Origin: WHSO01 sp963732875
GTDB lineage: Bacteria > Pseudomonadota > Alphaproteobacteria > SMXQ01
Length of the DNA stretch: 64,000 nt
Direction: 5' to 3'
Assembly: GCA_963732875.1 (NCBI GenBank)
Contig: CAVTBD010000002.1
Span: 186,001-250,000, forward strand
Shown: positions 41,331 to 51,028 of the stretch, one piece after another
Numbering within the stretch: position 1 is the first letter of the stretch
Layout of the letters: every line of letters begins with the position of its first letter
The notes under the pieces: generated by a model
The model's input: the letters and a program-made list of their open reading frames with translations, nothing else
What the model was told of the DNA's origin: nothing
The model's database searches: none
Program-made: the position numbers and the translations under genes

Positions 41331-42629
41331 ATGAGGGTATCACGTCTGATTGCGGCGATCGGCCTGACCGCCGGGGCAGGCCTGCTTGTCGCGGCTGCCA
41401 CGGCCAGGGCCGACGCGATCGAGGATTTCTACAAACATAAGACGGTGACGATCTACATCGGCTACGCGGCGGGCGGCGGCTACGACCAGTATGCGCGCTT
41501 CCTCGGCCGGCACATCGGTCGTCATATTCCCGGCGATCCGAACGTCGTGCCCAAGAACATGACCGGTGCCGGCTCCATCGTCGCGGCCAATGCGATCTAC
41601 AACACGCTGCCCCAGGACGGGACCAATATGGCGGGGATCGGCCGTGGCATCGCCATGGAGCCGCTGTTCGGCCGCAAGGGACCGAAGTTCGACGCCACCA
41701 AGCTCGCCTGGATCGGCTCCATGAACAACGAGGTCTCGACCTGCGTCGTCTGGCACGAGGCCAATGCGCCGACCATCCAGGACGCGATGAAGCGCCAGCT
41801 TATCATCGGCGGCACCGCGCAGGGTTCGGACGGCGTCGACTTCCCGATCATTCTCAACAACGTGCTCGGCACCAAGTACAAGCTGATCACGGGCTACCCG
41901 GGCGGTTCGACCCAAACGGTGGCCATGGAGCGGCGCGAAATCGACGGCCGCTGCGGCTGGTCGTGGTCGTCCATCAAGGCGACCCGCGGCTACTGGCTGA
42001 AGGACAAGAAGATCGATATCACGCTCCAGATCGCGCTCAAGGGCGATCCCGAACTGACCAAGATGGGCGTGCCGGTGGTGATGGATCTCGCCAAGACCGA
42101 CCGCGACAAGAAGATCCTCAAGCTGATCTTCGCGCGCCAGACCATGGGCCGGCCGTTCATCGCGGGGCCGAAAGTCCCGGCGGAAAGGGTCCAGGCCCTG
42201 CGGGCGGCCTTCGACGCCACCATGAAGGACCCGAAGTTCCTGGCGGAGGCCAACAAGGCCAAGCTCGAGATCCAGCCCGTCACGGGACAGGAAGTCGCGG
42301 AGCTGATCAAGGAGGTCTATGCGACACCCAAGGACATCGTCGCGATGGCGGCCAAGGCGACCGCGCGCACCAACGCGACCCAGATGACCAAGAAGGTGTT
42401 CGAGGATAAGAAAGCCAAGGGCAAGATCGCCAAGATCGAGGATGGCGGGCGCAAGATCTCGTTCGCGCTCGACGGTGGCAAGAAGGCCTCGGTGCGCGTC
42501 TCCGGATCGGGGACCAAGCTCTCCGTCGCCGGCAAGAAGGCCAAGCGCAAGGCGCTCAAGGTCGGCATGAGCTGTGCCATCGTTTACCCGGCGCCGGGTG
42601 CCACGGCCAAGTCGATCGCCTGCGATTAG
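41331..42629 (+). CDS. TTT solute-binding protein 2 with extra C-terminal domain
   Basis: 432 residues, about 100 more than usual for TctC proteins. Signal peptide ending TARA-DA; core with GYAAGGGYDQYAR, NMTGAGS and GRCGWSWSS. The last 70 or so residues form an added domain: GKIAKIEDGGRKIS..., VRVSGSGTKLSVAGKKAKR, LKVGMSC and an end at IACD. The same domain is on SBP3, SBP4 and SBP5 and on three small secreted proteins. GGGAGAGCAAC precedes the ATG and a strong terminator follows. No tctA is directly adjacent. Confidence 0.9.
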   Translation: MRVSRLIAAIGLTAGAGLLVAAATARADAIEDFYKHKTVTIYIGYAAGGGYDQYARFLGRHIGRHIPGDPNVVPKNMTGAGSIVAANAIYNTLPQDGTNMAGIGRGIAMEPLFGRKGPKFDATKLAWIGSMNNEVSTCVVWHEANAPTIQDAMKRQLIIGGTAQGSDGVDFPIILNNVLGTKYKLITGYPGGSTQTVAMERREIDGRCGWSWSSIKATRGYWLKDKKIDITLQIALKGDPELTKMGVPVVMDLAKTDRDKKILKLIFARQTMGRPFIAGPKVPAERVQALRAAFDATMKDPKFLAEANKAKLEIQPVTGQEVAELIKEVYATPKDIVAMAAKATARTNATQMTKKVFEDKKAKGKIAKIEDGGRKISFALDGGKKASVRVSGSGTKLSVAGKKAKRKALKVGMSCAIVYPAPGATAKSIACD

Positions 42630-42644
42630 ACGGATCGCGACGGG

Positions 42645-42677
42645 CGGGCCCCCGCATCTGCGGGGGCCCGTTTTTTT
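42645..42677 (+). terminator. rho-independent terminator after SBP2
   Basis: A 12-bp stem (CGGGCCCCCGCA with TGCGGGGGCCCG), a minimal loop and seven T. About 290 bases follow without a gene up to the UbiD; a TTATAA near 42773 is the only promoter-like hint. Confidence 0.9.
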
Positions 42678-42965
42678 ATTTCGGGATTTCAGCGCGTTAG
42701 AAGGCAGCGTGGGGCGATCCCCGATTACCTCCGCCTGACCGATTATGTTTTTGTTTTTCGGCAGGAATTTGGTTATAAGCTGTGCGCCTGCCTGTCATGA
42801 GCGTGTGCAATTCGGCCGTTGGGAGCGGCCGACCGGGAGACCGGTTGTGTGTCCGCTCAAGGCATCGATCATTCAGGCCGCCCCGCGCCGGAGCGCGACG
42901 GCCGCAACCCATGGGAGCCGGGGGCGTTACGACCCGGGTTTCCCCTCATCAGGAGAGAGAGGACA

Positions 42966-44448
42966 GTGGCGAAAGACACCGCAGCATCCACGAAAAAGGG
43001 TACCTACAAGGAGTACGGTGCGCCGCACCAGGACCTCCGCGAATGGCTTGACCGCGTGGACGGCATGGGCGAGCTGATGAAGATCGATGGTGCCGACTGG
43101 AACCTCGAGATCGGCGCCGTGGCCGAGATGGTCTATCACTCCACCCCGGACGATCCGCCGGCGCTGCTGTTCGACAACATTCCGGGCTATCCCAAGGGTT
43201 TCCGCATCCTGTCGGGCATGACCAATTCGACCCGCCGCCTCGCCATGACGCTCGGCTTCCCGGAGCCCAAGGGCCCGATGGACGTGGTGCGCTGGTACCG
43301 CGACCGCATGAAGGATTTCGATCCGATCCCGTCGCGCTTCGTCAACACCGGCCCGATCCTCGAGAACGTCGATCGCGACGAGGACGTGGACCTGCTCAAG
43401 TTCCCGGTTCCGTTCCTGCACGAGCTCGACGGCGGCCGCTACATCGGCACCGGCGACCTCGTCATCATGCAGGATCCGGATTCCGACTGGGTCAACCTCG
43501 GCACCTACCGCGTGATGGTGCATGACAAGAACACCGTCGGCCTGTGGATGAGCCCCGGCAAGCATGGCCGCCTGATCCGCGAGAAGTACTTCAAGCAGGG
43601 CAAGCCGTGCCCGGTCGCGATCAGCGTCGGCCACGATCCGCTCATGTTCCTGGCCGCCGGCAACGAAATCCAGTACGGCGTTTCCGAGTTCTCCTACGCG
43701 GCGGGCCATCGCGGCGCGCCGTTCGACATGATCAAGTCGGAGCTTCACGGCCTGCCGATCCCGGCCTACGGGGAAATCTGCATCGAGGGCGAGATCGTCC
43801 AGGACGACGAGCGTCCGGAAGGTCCGTTCGGCGAATGGACCGGCTATTACGCTTCGTCCGTCCGCGAGGACCCGGTGGTCCGCGTCAAGCGCGTCTATTA
43901 CCGCAACAACCCGGTCATCACCATGGCCCGTCCAGGCCGTCCGCCGTCCGACTACACGCTGTCCAAGAGCGTAATCAAGTCGGCGCTGGTGTGGGACCAG
44001 GTCGAGGCCGCCGGCCTTCCCGGCGTGCAGGGCGTGTGGTGCCACCAGAACGGCGGTGGCCGACTGTTCAACGTTATCTCCATCAAGAACTCCTATCCCG
44101 GCCACTCGCGTCAGGCGGGGCAGCTGTGCTGCAACGTGCACGCGGGCAACTACCTCGGCCGCTGGGTGGTCGTGGTGGACGAGGACATCGATCCGTCCAA
44201 CCTGTGGGACGTGACCTGGGCGATGGCGTCGCGCTGCGACCCGATCGACGACATCGACATCACCCGCCGCGCCTGGTCCGGCGCGCTCGATCCGCGCAAG
44301 AAGGCGGGCGACAACTTCAACTCCCGTGCGATCGTGGACGCGTGCCGTCCGTTCGAGTGGAAGGACGAGTTCCCGCCGGTCGCGGAGTTCTTCGCCCGAG
44401 CTCGCGGCGAAGACCTTCGAGAAGTGGAAGCACCTTCTCGGCAAGTAA
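42966..44448 (+). CDS. UbiD-family prenyl-FMN decarboxylase (frameshifted near the end)
   Basis: About 493 residues. A canonical UbiD: VNLGTYRVMVHD with catalytic R182, then CIEGEI and RPEGPFGEWTGYY with the active-site Glu residues. It should reversibly decarboxylate an aromatic or unsaturated acid with prenyl-FMN made by UbiX at 51.0 kb. An extra T near 44390 changes the last residues; repaired, it ends AEFSPELAAKTFEKWKHLLGK-stop at 44448, as expected for the family. The GTG start has AGGAGAGAGAGGA before it. It is clearly different from the UbiD at 22 kb, which lacks the Arg. Confidence 0.88.
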
Positions 44449-44461
44449 CACGTTAGTTTGG

Positions 44462-44493
44462 CGGGGCGCCCTTCGCGGGCGCCCCGTTTTTTT
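44462..44493 (+). terminator. rho-independent terminator after the canonical UbiD
   Basis: A 10-bp stem (CGGGGCGCCC with GGGCGCCCCG), loop TTCGC and seven T. Confidence 0.9.
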
Positions 44494-44549
44494 ACGTCAC
44501 GGGGTGCCCGCGAGCATCCGGCGACCCGAATTGCTCCGCGAGGGGGTCC

Positions 44550-45140
44550 ATGCGCCGACCCGGCCAGAAGAAAAAACCGTCGCTCCTGTCACAGGTCCTC
44601 GGCACGCCGTTCTGGGTGTTCGCCGCGGTCGCGCTGGTGACCGGATTCGTCACCTGGCACATGAAGGGGGAGGCGAAGGTCGAGCAGGCGGTGCTCGGCG
44701 ACGTCGACGTTCTCCTGTTCCTGTTCCCGCGCATGTTGGGCGGCATGCTGGTGGCGGGCTTGGTCCAGGCGGTGCTGCCGCCGGACATCGTCTCCAAATG
44801 GGTGGGTGAGAATTCCGGCCTGCGCGGAATCATCATCGCGGCCATCGTCGGCGCGCTGACGCCGGGCGGCCCCATGACCTCGTTTCCCATCGTCGTCGCC
44901 TTCTACATGACCGGCGCCGACCGCGGCGCGCTGGTGGCCTATCTGACGGGCTGGTCGCTGCTCGGCTTCCAGAGGTTCCTGGTCTGGGAGTTGCCGCTGC
45001 TGGGGCCCGACGTGTCGTTCTACCGGATCCTGGCGGTGTTCTGGCTGCCGGTGCTGGCGGGCATCATCGCGCGGCGCATCCCGATCGGTCCGGCGCCGGT
45101 GGCGGCGCCGCGGACCTCGGGACAGGAGCCGCAGCCATGA
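44550..45140 (+). CDS. half-size permease A (DUF318/ArsP-like)
   Basis: 196 residues with about five membrane helices and a central VGALTPGGPMTSFPI, the Gly/Pro motif of DUF318/ArsP_1 permeases, which normally carry two such repeats in one chain. Here the halves are two genes joined by an ATGA overlap. The N-terminus is basic (RRPGQKKK). Substrate and direction of transport are unknown. Confidence 0.72.
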   Translation: MRRPGQKKKPSLLSQVLGTPFWVFAAVALVTGFVTWHMKGEAKVEQAVLGDVDVLLFLFPRMLGGMLVAGLVQAVLPPDIVSKWVGENSGLRGIIIAAIVGALTPGGPMTSFPIVVAFYMTGADRGALVAYLTGWSLLGFQRFLVWELPLLGPDVSFYRILAVFWLPVLAGIIARRIPIGPAPVAAPRTSGQEPQP

Positions 45141-45667
45141 AGGGCGGCTTCGATGTTGCCAACGTCATCATGTGGGGCCTGGTGGCGGCGCTCTCGATCG
45201 TCGCCTGGCGCCGCGGCGACGGCCGCCTGAAGCAGGGGCTCCGGCGCGGCCTCGAGATGTTTCTGGTGAACGGCCCGCGCGTGTGCGTCGCCCTGCTGGC
45301 GGCGGGGTTCGTGTCGTTCCTGCTGCCCGAGGCGCTGGTGGCCCAGTGGCTCGGCAGCGGATCGGGCTGGCAGGGCATCGCCATCGGGTCGCTGGTCGGG
45401 CCGTTCTTTCCGGGCGGGCCGCTGGTGATCTTTCCGCTGTTCGTGGCGCTGTTGAAGGCGGGCGCGGGCCTGCCCGCGGTGTTCGCCTGCCTGACCTCGG
45501 CCTCGTGCTGGGGCATCCATCGTATCCTGATGTTCGAGATACCGATGATGGGGCCGAGGTTCGCCCTCAACCGGTTCCTCGCCACCCTTCTCCTGCCGCC
45601 GCTGGCCGGCATTCTGACGGTGCTGGTCCTCCACCTGCTGGGGGCGCCGGAAAGCTTCGGCCATTAG
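45137..45667 (+). CDS. half-size permease B (DUF318/ArsP-like)
   Basis: 176 residues, partner of half-permease A, with the second copy of the motif (VGPFFPGGPLVIFPL) and about four membrane helices. The ATG overlaps the stop of the first half, so equal synthesis is likely. A REP-like repeat begins inside its stop codon. Confidence 0.72.
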   Translation: MKGGFDVANVIMWGLVAALSIVAWRRGDGRLKQGLRRGLEMFLVNGPRVCVALLAAGFVSFLLPEALVAQWLGSGSGWQGIAIGSLVGPFFPGGPLVIFPLFVALLKAGAGLPAVFACLTSASCWGIHRILMFEIPMMGPRFALNRFLATLLLPPLAGILTVLVLHLLGAPESFGH

Positions 45668-45716
45668 AGCCTGATCGGCTCAGATCGGAACGATCCTGAG
45701 CCGTGAATCCTGCTCT
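45666..45716. repeat. REP-like palindromic repeat, copy 3
   Basis: The left 40 bases equal copy 1 at 21.9 kb (two differences), while the right end (GAATCCTGCTCT) equals the arm of copy 2, so it is a hybrid. Like copy 2 it begins at a TAG stop. The rest of the gap to SBP3 shows nothing else. Confidence 0.78.
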
Positions 45717-45862
45717 GGCGTTCCGGGGCTTTCAGGCCGCTTGCGCGGGGTGCGGCGCGGCGCTATCTATTGCCGCCAATAAGGCGCCCCCACGGGGACG
45801 CCGAAGAAACCCTCAACGGGGCGGTACCGGATGGGCCGCCTTTTTCTCTGGAGAGATCACGT

Positions 45863-47125
45863 ATGAACGTGAAAACGAAGTTCGCGGCCGTCGCCGCGGC
45901 TGTCGTCGTGTCCGGCTTTGCCATGACCGCGCAGGCCGATGCGATATCCGATTTCTACAAGGGCAAGCGCATGGAGATGCTGATCGGCTATTCGTCGGGC
46001 GGCGGCTATGACACCTATGCCCGCCTGATCGCGCGCCACTGGCCCGACCTGATCCCGGGCAAGCCGACCATGATTCCGCGCAACGTGCCGGGTGCCGGCT
46101 CCATGCGCCTCATGAACGAGCTCTACAACATCCGTCCCAAGGACGGTACCGTAGTCGCCACCGTCAGCCGCGGCATTGTCCACGAGGAGCTGTGGGGCAC
46201 CAAGGGCGTCAAGTTCAAGTCTGCCGACATGACATGGATCGGCAGCGCCAACGACGAGGTCAGCGTGTGCGCGTTCTGGCACACGGTCGGGCTCAAGTCG
46301 ACCGACGACTTCATGAAGCGCGAGCTGATCGTCGGCGGCACCGGTCCCGGCGCCGATACCGATACCTTCCCCCAGGTGCTCAACAACGTGTTCGGCACCA
46401 AGCTCAAGCTGGTGACCGGCTATCCCGGCGGCAACGACATCAACCTCGCCATGGAGCGGGGCGAGGTGCAGGGCCGCTGCGGCTGGTCGTGGTCCTCGGT
46501 GGTGTCGACCCGTCCCGCCTGGCTCAAGAACAAGAGCATCTACATCCCGGTCCAGATCGCGATGAGCAAGCATCCGGACCTGCCCAACGTGCCGCTGGTG
46601 CTCGATCTCGCCCGCGACCAGCGCGAGCGCAAGATCCTCGAGCTGATCTTCGCGCGCCAGGCGATGGGCCGTCCCTACCTGGCGCCGCCGAAGGTTCCCG
46701 CCGACCGCGCGGCGATGCTGCGTACCACCTTCATGGCGACCATGAAGGACGCGAAGTTCCTGGCCGAGGCCAACAAGGCCAAGCTCGAGATCACGCCGGT
46801 CGACGGTGCCGCGGTGCAGAAGATCATCGCCGACATGTTCAACGCACCCAAGGACATCATCGAGGCGTCGCGTCTCGCCGCCGTCGACCAGTCCAAGATC
46901 AAGATCGAGAAGGCCCAGATCAAGATCAGCAAGGTCAAGGGCAAGATCGAGGCGCTCGGCAACGGCGGCGGCGAGGTCACCATCGCCGGCACCAAGTTCA
47001 GCGTCTCCGGCTCGCGCACCAAGATCACGGTGGGCGGCAAGAAGAACTCGCGCAAGAGCCTGAAGGTCGGCATGGAATGCGCTGCGGAAGGGACCGCCGA
47101 GGCCAAGAAGATCGACTGCAAGTAA
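45863..47125 (+). CDS. TTT solute-binding protein 3 with extra C-terminal domain
   Basis: 420 residues: signal peptide ending TAQA-DA, core with GYSSGGGYDTYAR, VPGAGSMRLMNE and GRCGWSWSSV, then the added domain from about residue 357 (GKIEALGNGGGEVTIAG, SVSGSRTKITVGGKK, LKVGMEC, end KIDCK). GGAGAGATCAC precedes the ATG. It is close to SBP4, which follows after a terminator, and probably arose by tandem duplication. There is no membrane subunit next to it; TctAB fusions lie 5 kb on. Confidence 0.9.
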   Translation: MNVKTKFAAVAAAVVVSGFAMTAQADAISDFYKGKRMEMLIGYSSGGGYDTYARLIARHWPDLIPGKPTMIPRNVPGAGSMRLMNELYNIRPKDGTVVATVSRGIVHEELWGTKGVKFKSADMTWIGSANDEVSVCAFWHTVGLKSTDDFMKRELIVGGTGPGADTDTFPQVLNNVFGTKLKLVTGYPGGNDINLAMERGEVQGRCGWSWSSVVSTRPAWLKNKSIYIPVQIAMSKHPDLPNVPLVLDLARDQRERKILELIFARQAMGRPYLAPPKVPADRAAMLRTTFMATMKDAKFLAEANKAKLEITPVDGAAVQKIIADMFNAPKDIIEASRLAAVDQSKIKIEKAQIKISKVKGKIEALGNGGGEVTIAGTKFSVSGSRTKITVGGKKNSRKSLKVGMECAAEGTAEAKKIDCK

Positions 47126-47143
47126 GCGACTTTCCGAGACAGG

Positions 47144-47180
47144 CCCCGGGATCGGCTCAGGCCGGTCCCGGGGTTTTTTT
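47144..47180 (+). terminator. rho-independent terminator after SBP3
   Basis: CCCCGGGA pairs with TCCCGGGG, with an inner CGG/CCG stem, followed by seven T. Confidence 0.88.
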
Positions 47181-47343
47181 GTCCGCCGGGGACCAGAACG
47201 AGCCTGAAATCGCCAGTTGTTTCAGCCGGATAGGGAGGGTAGATTTTTTCCATAATCAAGGCCGGCCAGGCCGCTTTGGCACGCCGGCGAGAACAAGACC
47301 ACGGGGAACGCTTCCAATTCCAACCGCAAAATGGAGAGCGGAG

Positions 47344-48627
47344 ATGACAGCTTCAGGGAAGTTCACGGGACTTTGCGCGGCGGGCGTGCTGGTCGCTGCA
47401 ATTGGAGGCACGGCGGCTCAGGCCGATTCGGTCGCCGATTTCTACAAGAGCCACCGCGTTACCATGTACATCGGCTATTCGCCGGGCGGCGGTTACGACC
47501 GCTATGCCCGGACCATTGCCCGCCACATGGGCGACCATATTCCCGGCCATCCGGCGATTGTCTCGAAAAACGCGACGGGTGCCGGCTCCATGCGCCTCGC
47601 CAACGAGATATACAATACGTTGCCCCAGGACGGCACGGCGATCGCAACGGTAAGCCGCGGCATCCCGGCCGAGAAGATGCAGGGCAATCCGCTCGCCAAA
47701 TACGATCCGCGCAAATTCAACTGGATCGGTTCGGCCAACAATGAGACCTCGACCTGCGTGGTCTGGCACACGTCGAAGGTCAAGACCCTGCAGGACTTCC
47801 TCAACACCAAGATCGTCGTCGGTGGCACCGGCCCGAGCGCGGATACCGACGTGTTCCCGCGCGTGCTCAACAACGTGATCGGCACCAAGCTCAAGGTTGT
47901 CACGGGCTATCCCGGCGGCAACGACATCAACCTCGCCCTGGAGCGGGGCGAGGTGCAGGGCCGCTGCGGCTGGTCGTGGTCATCCGTGATCTCGACCCGC
48001 CCGAAGTGGCTGAAGGAGAAGAAGGTCCGCGTGCTGCTGGCGATGTCCGTCGAACGCAATCCTGCGCTCAAGGACGTGCCGTTCGTCATGGACCTCGCCA
48101 AGACCGAACGTGACAAGAAGATCCTGCAGGTGATCTTCGCGCGCCAGGCGATCGGGCGGCCTTACCTCGTCGGCCCCAAGGTACCGGCGGACCGCGTCGC
48201 CGCTCTGCGTGCGGCCTTCATGGCGACCATGAAGGATCCCAAGTTCCTTGAGGACGCCGAGAAGGGCAAGCTCGAGATCACGCCGATCTCCGGCGAAACG
48301 GCGCAGAAGGTGGTGGCGGAGATGTTCGATAATCCGCCCGACTTGATCGCGGCAGCCAACAAGGCCGCGACCAACACGGCCCATACCGAGGTCGCCAAGG
48401 CGGTGATCCCGGTGGTCAAGCTGTCCGGCAAGATCACCGGGCTCAAGCGCAAGGGCAAGCGCGTCGCCTGGGCGGGCGGCGTGAAGAAGGGCAAGCTGCG
48501 CGTCGGCGGCAAGACCAAGATCACGATCGGCGGCAAGAAGGCGAAGGCGTCCGCCCTCGAGAAGGGGATGGCCTGCGACTTCACCGTCAAGGGCGTCGAG
48601 ACGGCACTCAAGATCACCTGCAAGTAG
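47344..48627 (+). CDS. TTT solute-binding protein 4 with extra C-terminal domain
   Basis: 427 residues: signal peptide ending TAAQA-DS, GYSPGGGYDRYAR, GAGSMRLANE and GRCGWSWSSV, then the added domain from about residue 359 (GKITGLKRKGKRVAWAGG, KLRVGGKTKITIGGKKAK, EKGMACDF, end KITCK). It is the most diverged copy of that domain. GGAG precedes the ATG. The frame is open far upstream through SBP3, but that part is not coding. Confidence 0.9.
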   Translation: MTASGKFTGLCAAGVLVAAIGGTAAQADSVADFYKSHRVTMYIGYSPGGGYDRYARTIARHMGDHIPGHPAIVSKNATGAGSMRLANEIYNTLPQDGTAIATVSRGIPAEKMQGNPLAKYDPRKFNWIGSANNETSTCVVWHTSKVKTLQDFLNTKIVVGGTGPSADTDVFPRVLNNVIGTKLKVVTGYPGGNDINLALERGEVQGRCGWSWSSVISTRPKWLKEKKVRVLLAMSVERNPALKDVPFVMDLAKTERDKKILQVIFARQAIGRPYLVGPKVPADRVAALRAAFMATMKDPKFLEDAEKGKLEITPISGETAQKVVAEMFDNPPDLIAAANKAATNTAHTEVAKAVIPVVKLSGKITGLKRKGKRVAWAGGVKKGKLRVGGKTKITIGGKKAKASALEKGMACDFTVKGVETALKITCK

Positions 48628-48655
48628 TCGTCATCTCCAACAGGCACATCCGGAA

Positions 48656-48683
48656 CGGGGCGGCTTCGGCCGCCCCGTTTTTT
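48656..48683 (+). terminator. rho-independent terminator after SBP4
   Basis: A 9-bp stem (CGGGGCGGC with GCCGCCCCG), TTCG tetraloop and six T. Confidence 0.92.
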
Positions 48684-49131
48684 GGCCTGTTTTGTCTGCC
48701 CGCTTTGTCTGAATGTCGGACATGTTGATCGCGTTCCGCAACAAAGCGGGGCGGGGTGCAGGACATAATGCGAACATTTTCTCGAAGCCCAAGAAAAGTA
48801 ACGTTTTCCGGGCGCAAATTCCTTGCATGTTGGGCGCCACCCTGCCAAATTTCGGGGGCTTGGTGGCAGGCCCTGTTGCTGTCGGGCCCGTGTGCGGAAA
48901 GCGTGCGGTTCAACGAAGAGGAACGGGCGAGTCGGGCTTCTGGTTCGGCCGTGACGGTCCGAAAAAACGCGGGGACACAGGGGGCTACCCACGATACGTT
49001 CGCCGGTCCATTCGGCAGGGCGGGGTTTCCCTGGAATTTTGAGGTTTAATCGGGCGCTTCGCGGCGCCCGGTCGAGCAGGAGGGTACGCCTGCCCGGAAG
49101 GGCGGCGGCTGAGAGAAAAACAGAGGATTGA
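48684..49131 (+). other. 450-base leader region before the ThDP gene
   Basis: No convincing gene. The region probably holds the promoter and a long 5' leader of the ThDP enzyme/UbiX/TctAB operon, but no clear -35/-10 was found. A GGCTGAGAG near 49110 recalls the thiamine (TPP) riboswitch, yet the second conserved part (ACCTGATC...) is missing. Confidence 0.5.
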
Positions 49132-50982
49132 ATGGCGACCAAAAGTAAATCCAAGACGGGCGGTACCAAGAAGACCTTTCGCAAGCCGATTCCGGTTCCC
49201 AGGAAGCCGAAGCTGAAGACCGCCGGCGCCGGCCGGTTCAATTCCGACGTCATCGTCGACATGCTGCACATGTACGACATGCCGTTCGCCTCTCTCAACC
49301 CGGGCGCGAGCTACCGCGGCCTGCACGACAGTCTGGTGAACTACGGCGGCAACTGGCCGTACATGATGCTGTGCACCCACGAGGAGACGGCGGTCCAGAT
49401 CGCGCACGGCTACGCGCGCGCGACGGGCAAGCCGATGGTGGCGATCGTCCACAACCTCGTCGGCCTGCTGCATTCGAACATGGCGATCTACTACGCCTAT
49501 ATCGATCGTGCGCCGATCTTCATCATCGGCGCGACCGGCCCCCTCAACGAAACCAAGCGCCGTCCCAAGATCGACTGGATTCACACCGCCAACGGCCAGG
49601 GCGCCGCGGTGCGCGAATACACCAAGTTTGACGCGCAGCCGGCGACCGTCGACGGCGTGCCCGAGGCTTTCGCGCGCGCCTATTCGGTGATGATGACCCA
49701 GCCGACCGGCCCGATCTACATGTGCTACGACGCCTGGCTCCAGGAGGAAAAGCTCGAGCACAAGGTGCAGATGCCGTCGCCCAACGCGGTCAAGGTGCCG
49801 GCCAAGATGTCGCCCGACGCGGCCGAGCTCGAAAAAGCGGCGAAGATGCTGGTATCGGCCAAGTTCCCGCTGTTGCTGGCGGAATACGTCGGCAAGTCGG
49901 AAGAAGGCTACAACGCCCTGGTGGAACTCGCCGACACCGTGCACTGCGCGGTCTACGACCTCGATGCGCGCTGCAACTTCCCGGGCGTGCACCCCTACAA
50001 CATGTCCATGATCGACGAGATATTCAAGCAGGTGGACCTGGTCGTCGGGCTCGACGCCCAGGACTGGGAACGCCCGACGACGCGGCTGATCTCGACCACC
50101 CGCACCCGCGAAAGCAAGATGGCCAAGGGCTGCAAGTTCGTCGACATCGGCTTCGGCGAGCTGAAGATCTCGGGCTGGTCTCTCGATTACCAGCGCATGA
50201 TGGACTTCGACCTGCGCATCATTGCCGATACCGACATCGCCATCCCGATGCTGACCGGGATGTGCAAGTCCATCATCGCCAAGACCCCGGGCCTCAAGGC
50301 GAAGCTGGAAGCGCGCGGCAAGAAGCTCGCCGCCCTCCATGCGAAGAAGCGGGCGGACTGGCGCAAGGCGGGCACCGATGCGAAGCAGCGCAAGATGACG
50401 CCGCTGACCCATGCGGTGCTTGCCACCGAAGTGTGGGAAGTCATCAAGAACGAGGACTGGGTTCTGACCGCCGGTGCGCTCGAGGATTGGGCGCGGCGCA
50501 TCTGGGATTTCGACGCCCATCACCGTCATGCGGGCAAGTCGCTCGGCACCTCGACCCAGATCGGCACCTCGCTCGGCGTGGCGCTCGCGCACCGCGACAA
50601 GGGTCGCCTGGTGGTGGATTTGCAGCCCGACGGCGACCTGATGTTCGATGCCGGTTCGCTGTGGATTGCCGCCAAGCACAACCTGCCCATGCTGATCGTC
50701 ATGTACAACAACCGTGCCTATTACAACGATTGGGAACACCAGATCCGCATGGCACAGCTGCGGAAGACCAACGTGAACAGGGCGCATATCGGCATGGACC
50801 TCGGCGATCCGGATCCGGATTTTGCCGGGCTCGCGCGCGCCATGGGCTGGTACGCGGAAGGGCCGATCGACCGTTGCGAGGACGTCCAGCCGGCGTTGCG
50901 CCGGGCCATCGCCCGCGTGCGTGCCGGTCAGCCCGCGCTGATCGATACCATCACCCAGCGCCGCGACGCGTGGACCCAGTAA
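49132..50982 (+). CDS. ThDP-dependent enzyme (acetolactate synthase/benzoylformate decarboxylase superfamily)
   Basis: 616 residues with the catalytic Glu near residue 84 (CTHEETAVQIAHGYARATGK) and the ThDP-Mg motif DGD...NN (PDGDLMFDAGS; IVMYNNRAYYN). An unusual Lys/Arg-rich stretch of about 33 residues precedes the first domain. Such enzymes decarboxylate 2-oxo acids or join them to aldehydes; the product could be the aldehyde oxidised by the dehydrogenase at 39.8 kb. UbiX follows after 46 bases and then the TctAB fusions. The N-terminus is not a classical signal peptide. Function beyond the superfamily is not assignable. Confidence 0.85.
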   Translation: MATKSKSKTGGTKKTFRKPIPVPRKPKLKTAGAGRFNSDVIVDMLHMYDMPFASLNPGASYRGLHDSLVNYGGNWPYMMLCTHEETAVQIAHGYARATGKPMVAIVHNLVGLLHSNMAIYYAYIDRAPIFIIGATGPLNETKRRPKIDWIHTANGQGAAVREYTKFDAQPATVDGVPEAFARAYSVMMTQPTGPIYMCYDAWLQEEKLEHKVQMPSPNAVKVPAKMSPDAAELEKAAKMLVSAKFPLLLAEYVGKSEEGYNALVELADTVHCAVYDLDARCNFPGVHPYNMSMIDEIFKQVDLVVGLDAQDWERPTTRLISTTRTRESKMAKGCKFVDIGFGELKISGWSLDYQRMMDFDLRIIADTDIAIPMLTGMCKSIIAKTPGLKAKLEARGKKLAALHAKKRADWRKAGTDAKQRKMTPLTHAVLATEVWEVIKNEDWVLTAGALEDWARRIWDFDAHHRHAGKSLGTSTQIGTSLGVALAHRDKGRLVVDLQPDGDLMFDAGSLWIAAKHNLPMLIVMYNNRAYYNDWEHQIRMAQLRKTNVNRAHIGMDLGDPDPDFAGLARAMGWYAEGPIDRCEDVQPALRRAIARVRAGQPALIDTITQRRDAWTQ

Positions 50983-51028
50983 CCGCTTTTGATCGTCAAG
51001 ATACGCCTACTCCTACGGAGCAGACGGA

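Noticed and set aside
46192..48627. An 811-codon frame joining the region of SBP3 to SBP4
   Set aside because: The first 380 codons are an out-of-frame reading of SBP3 and its terminator; SBP4 has its own ribosome site and signal peptide.
48713..49042. A possible small gene of 109 codons in the leader region
   Set aside because: No ribosome site, no recognisable domain, composition unlike neighbouring genes, and another frame is equally open.
49090..49131. TPP riboswitch before the ThDP gene
   Set aside because: Only a GGCTGAGAG-like segment is present; the second conserved half and the pairing arms are missing.
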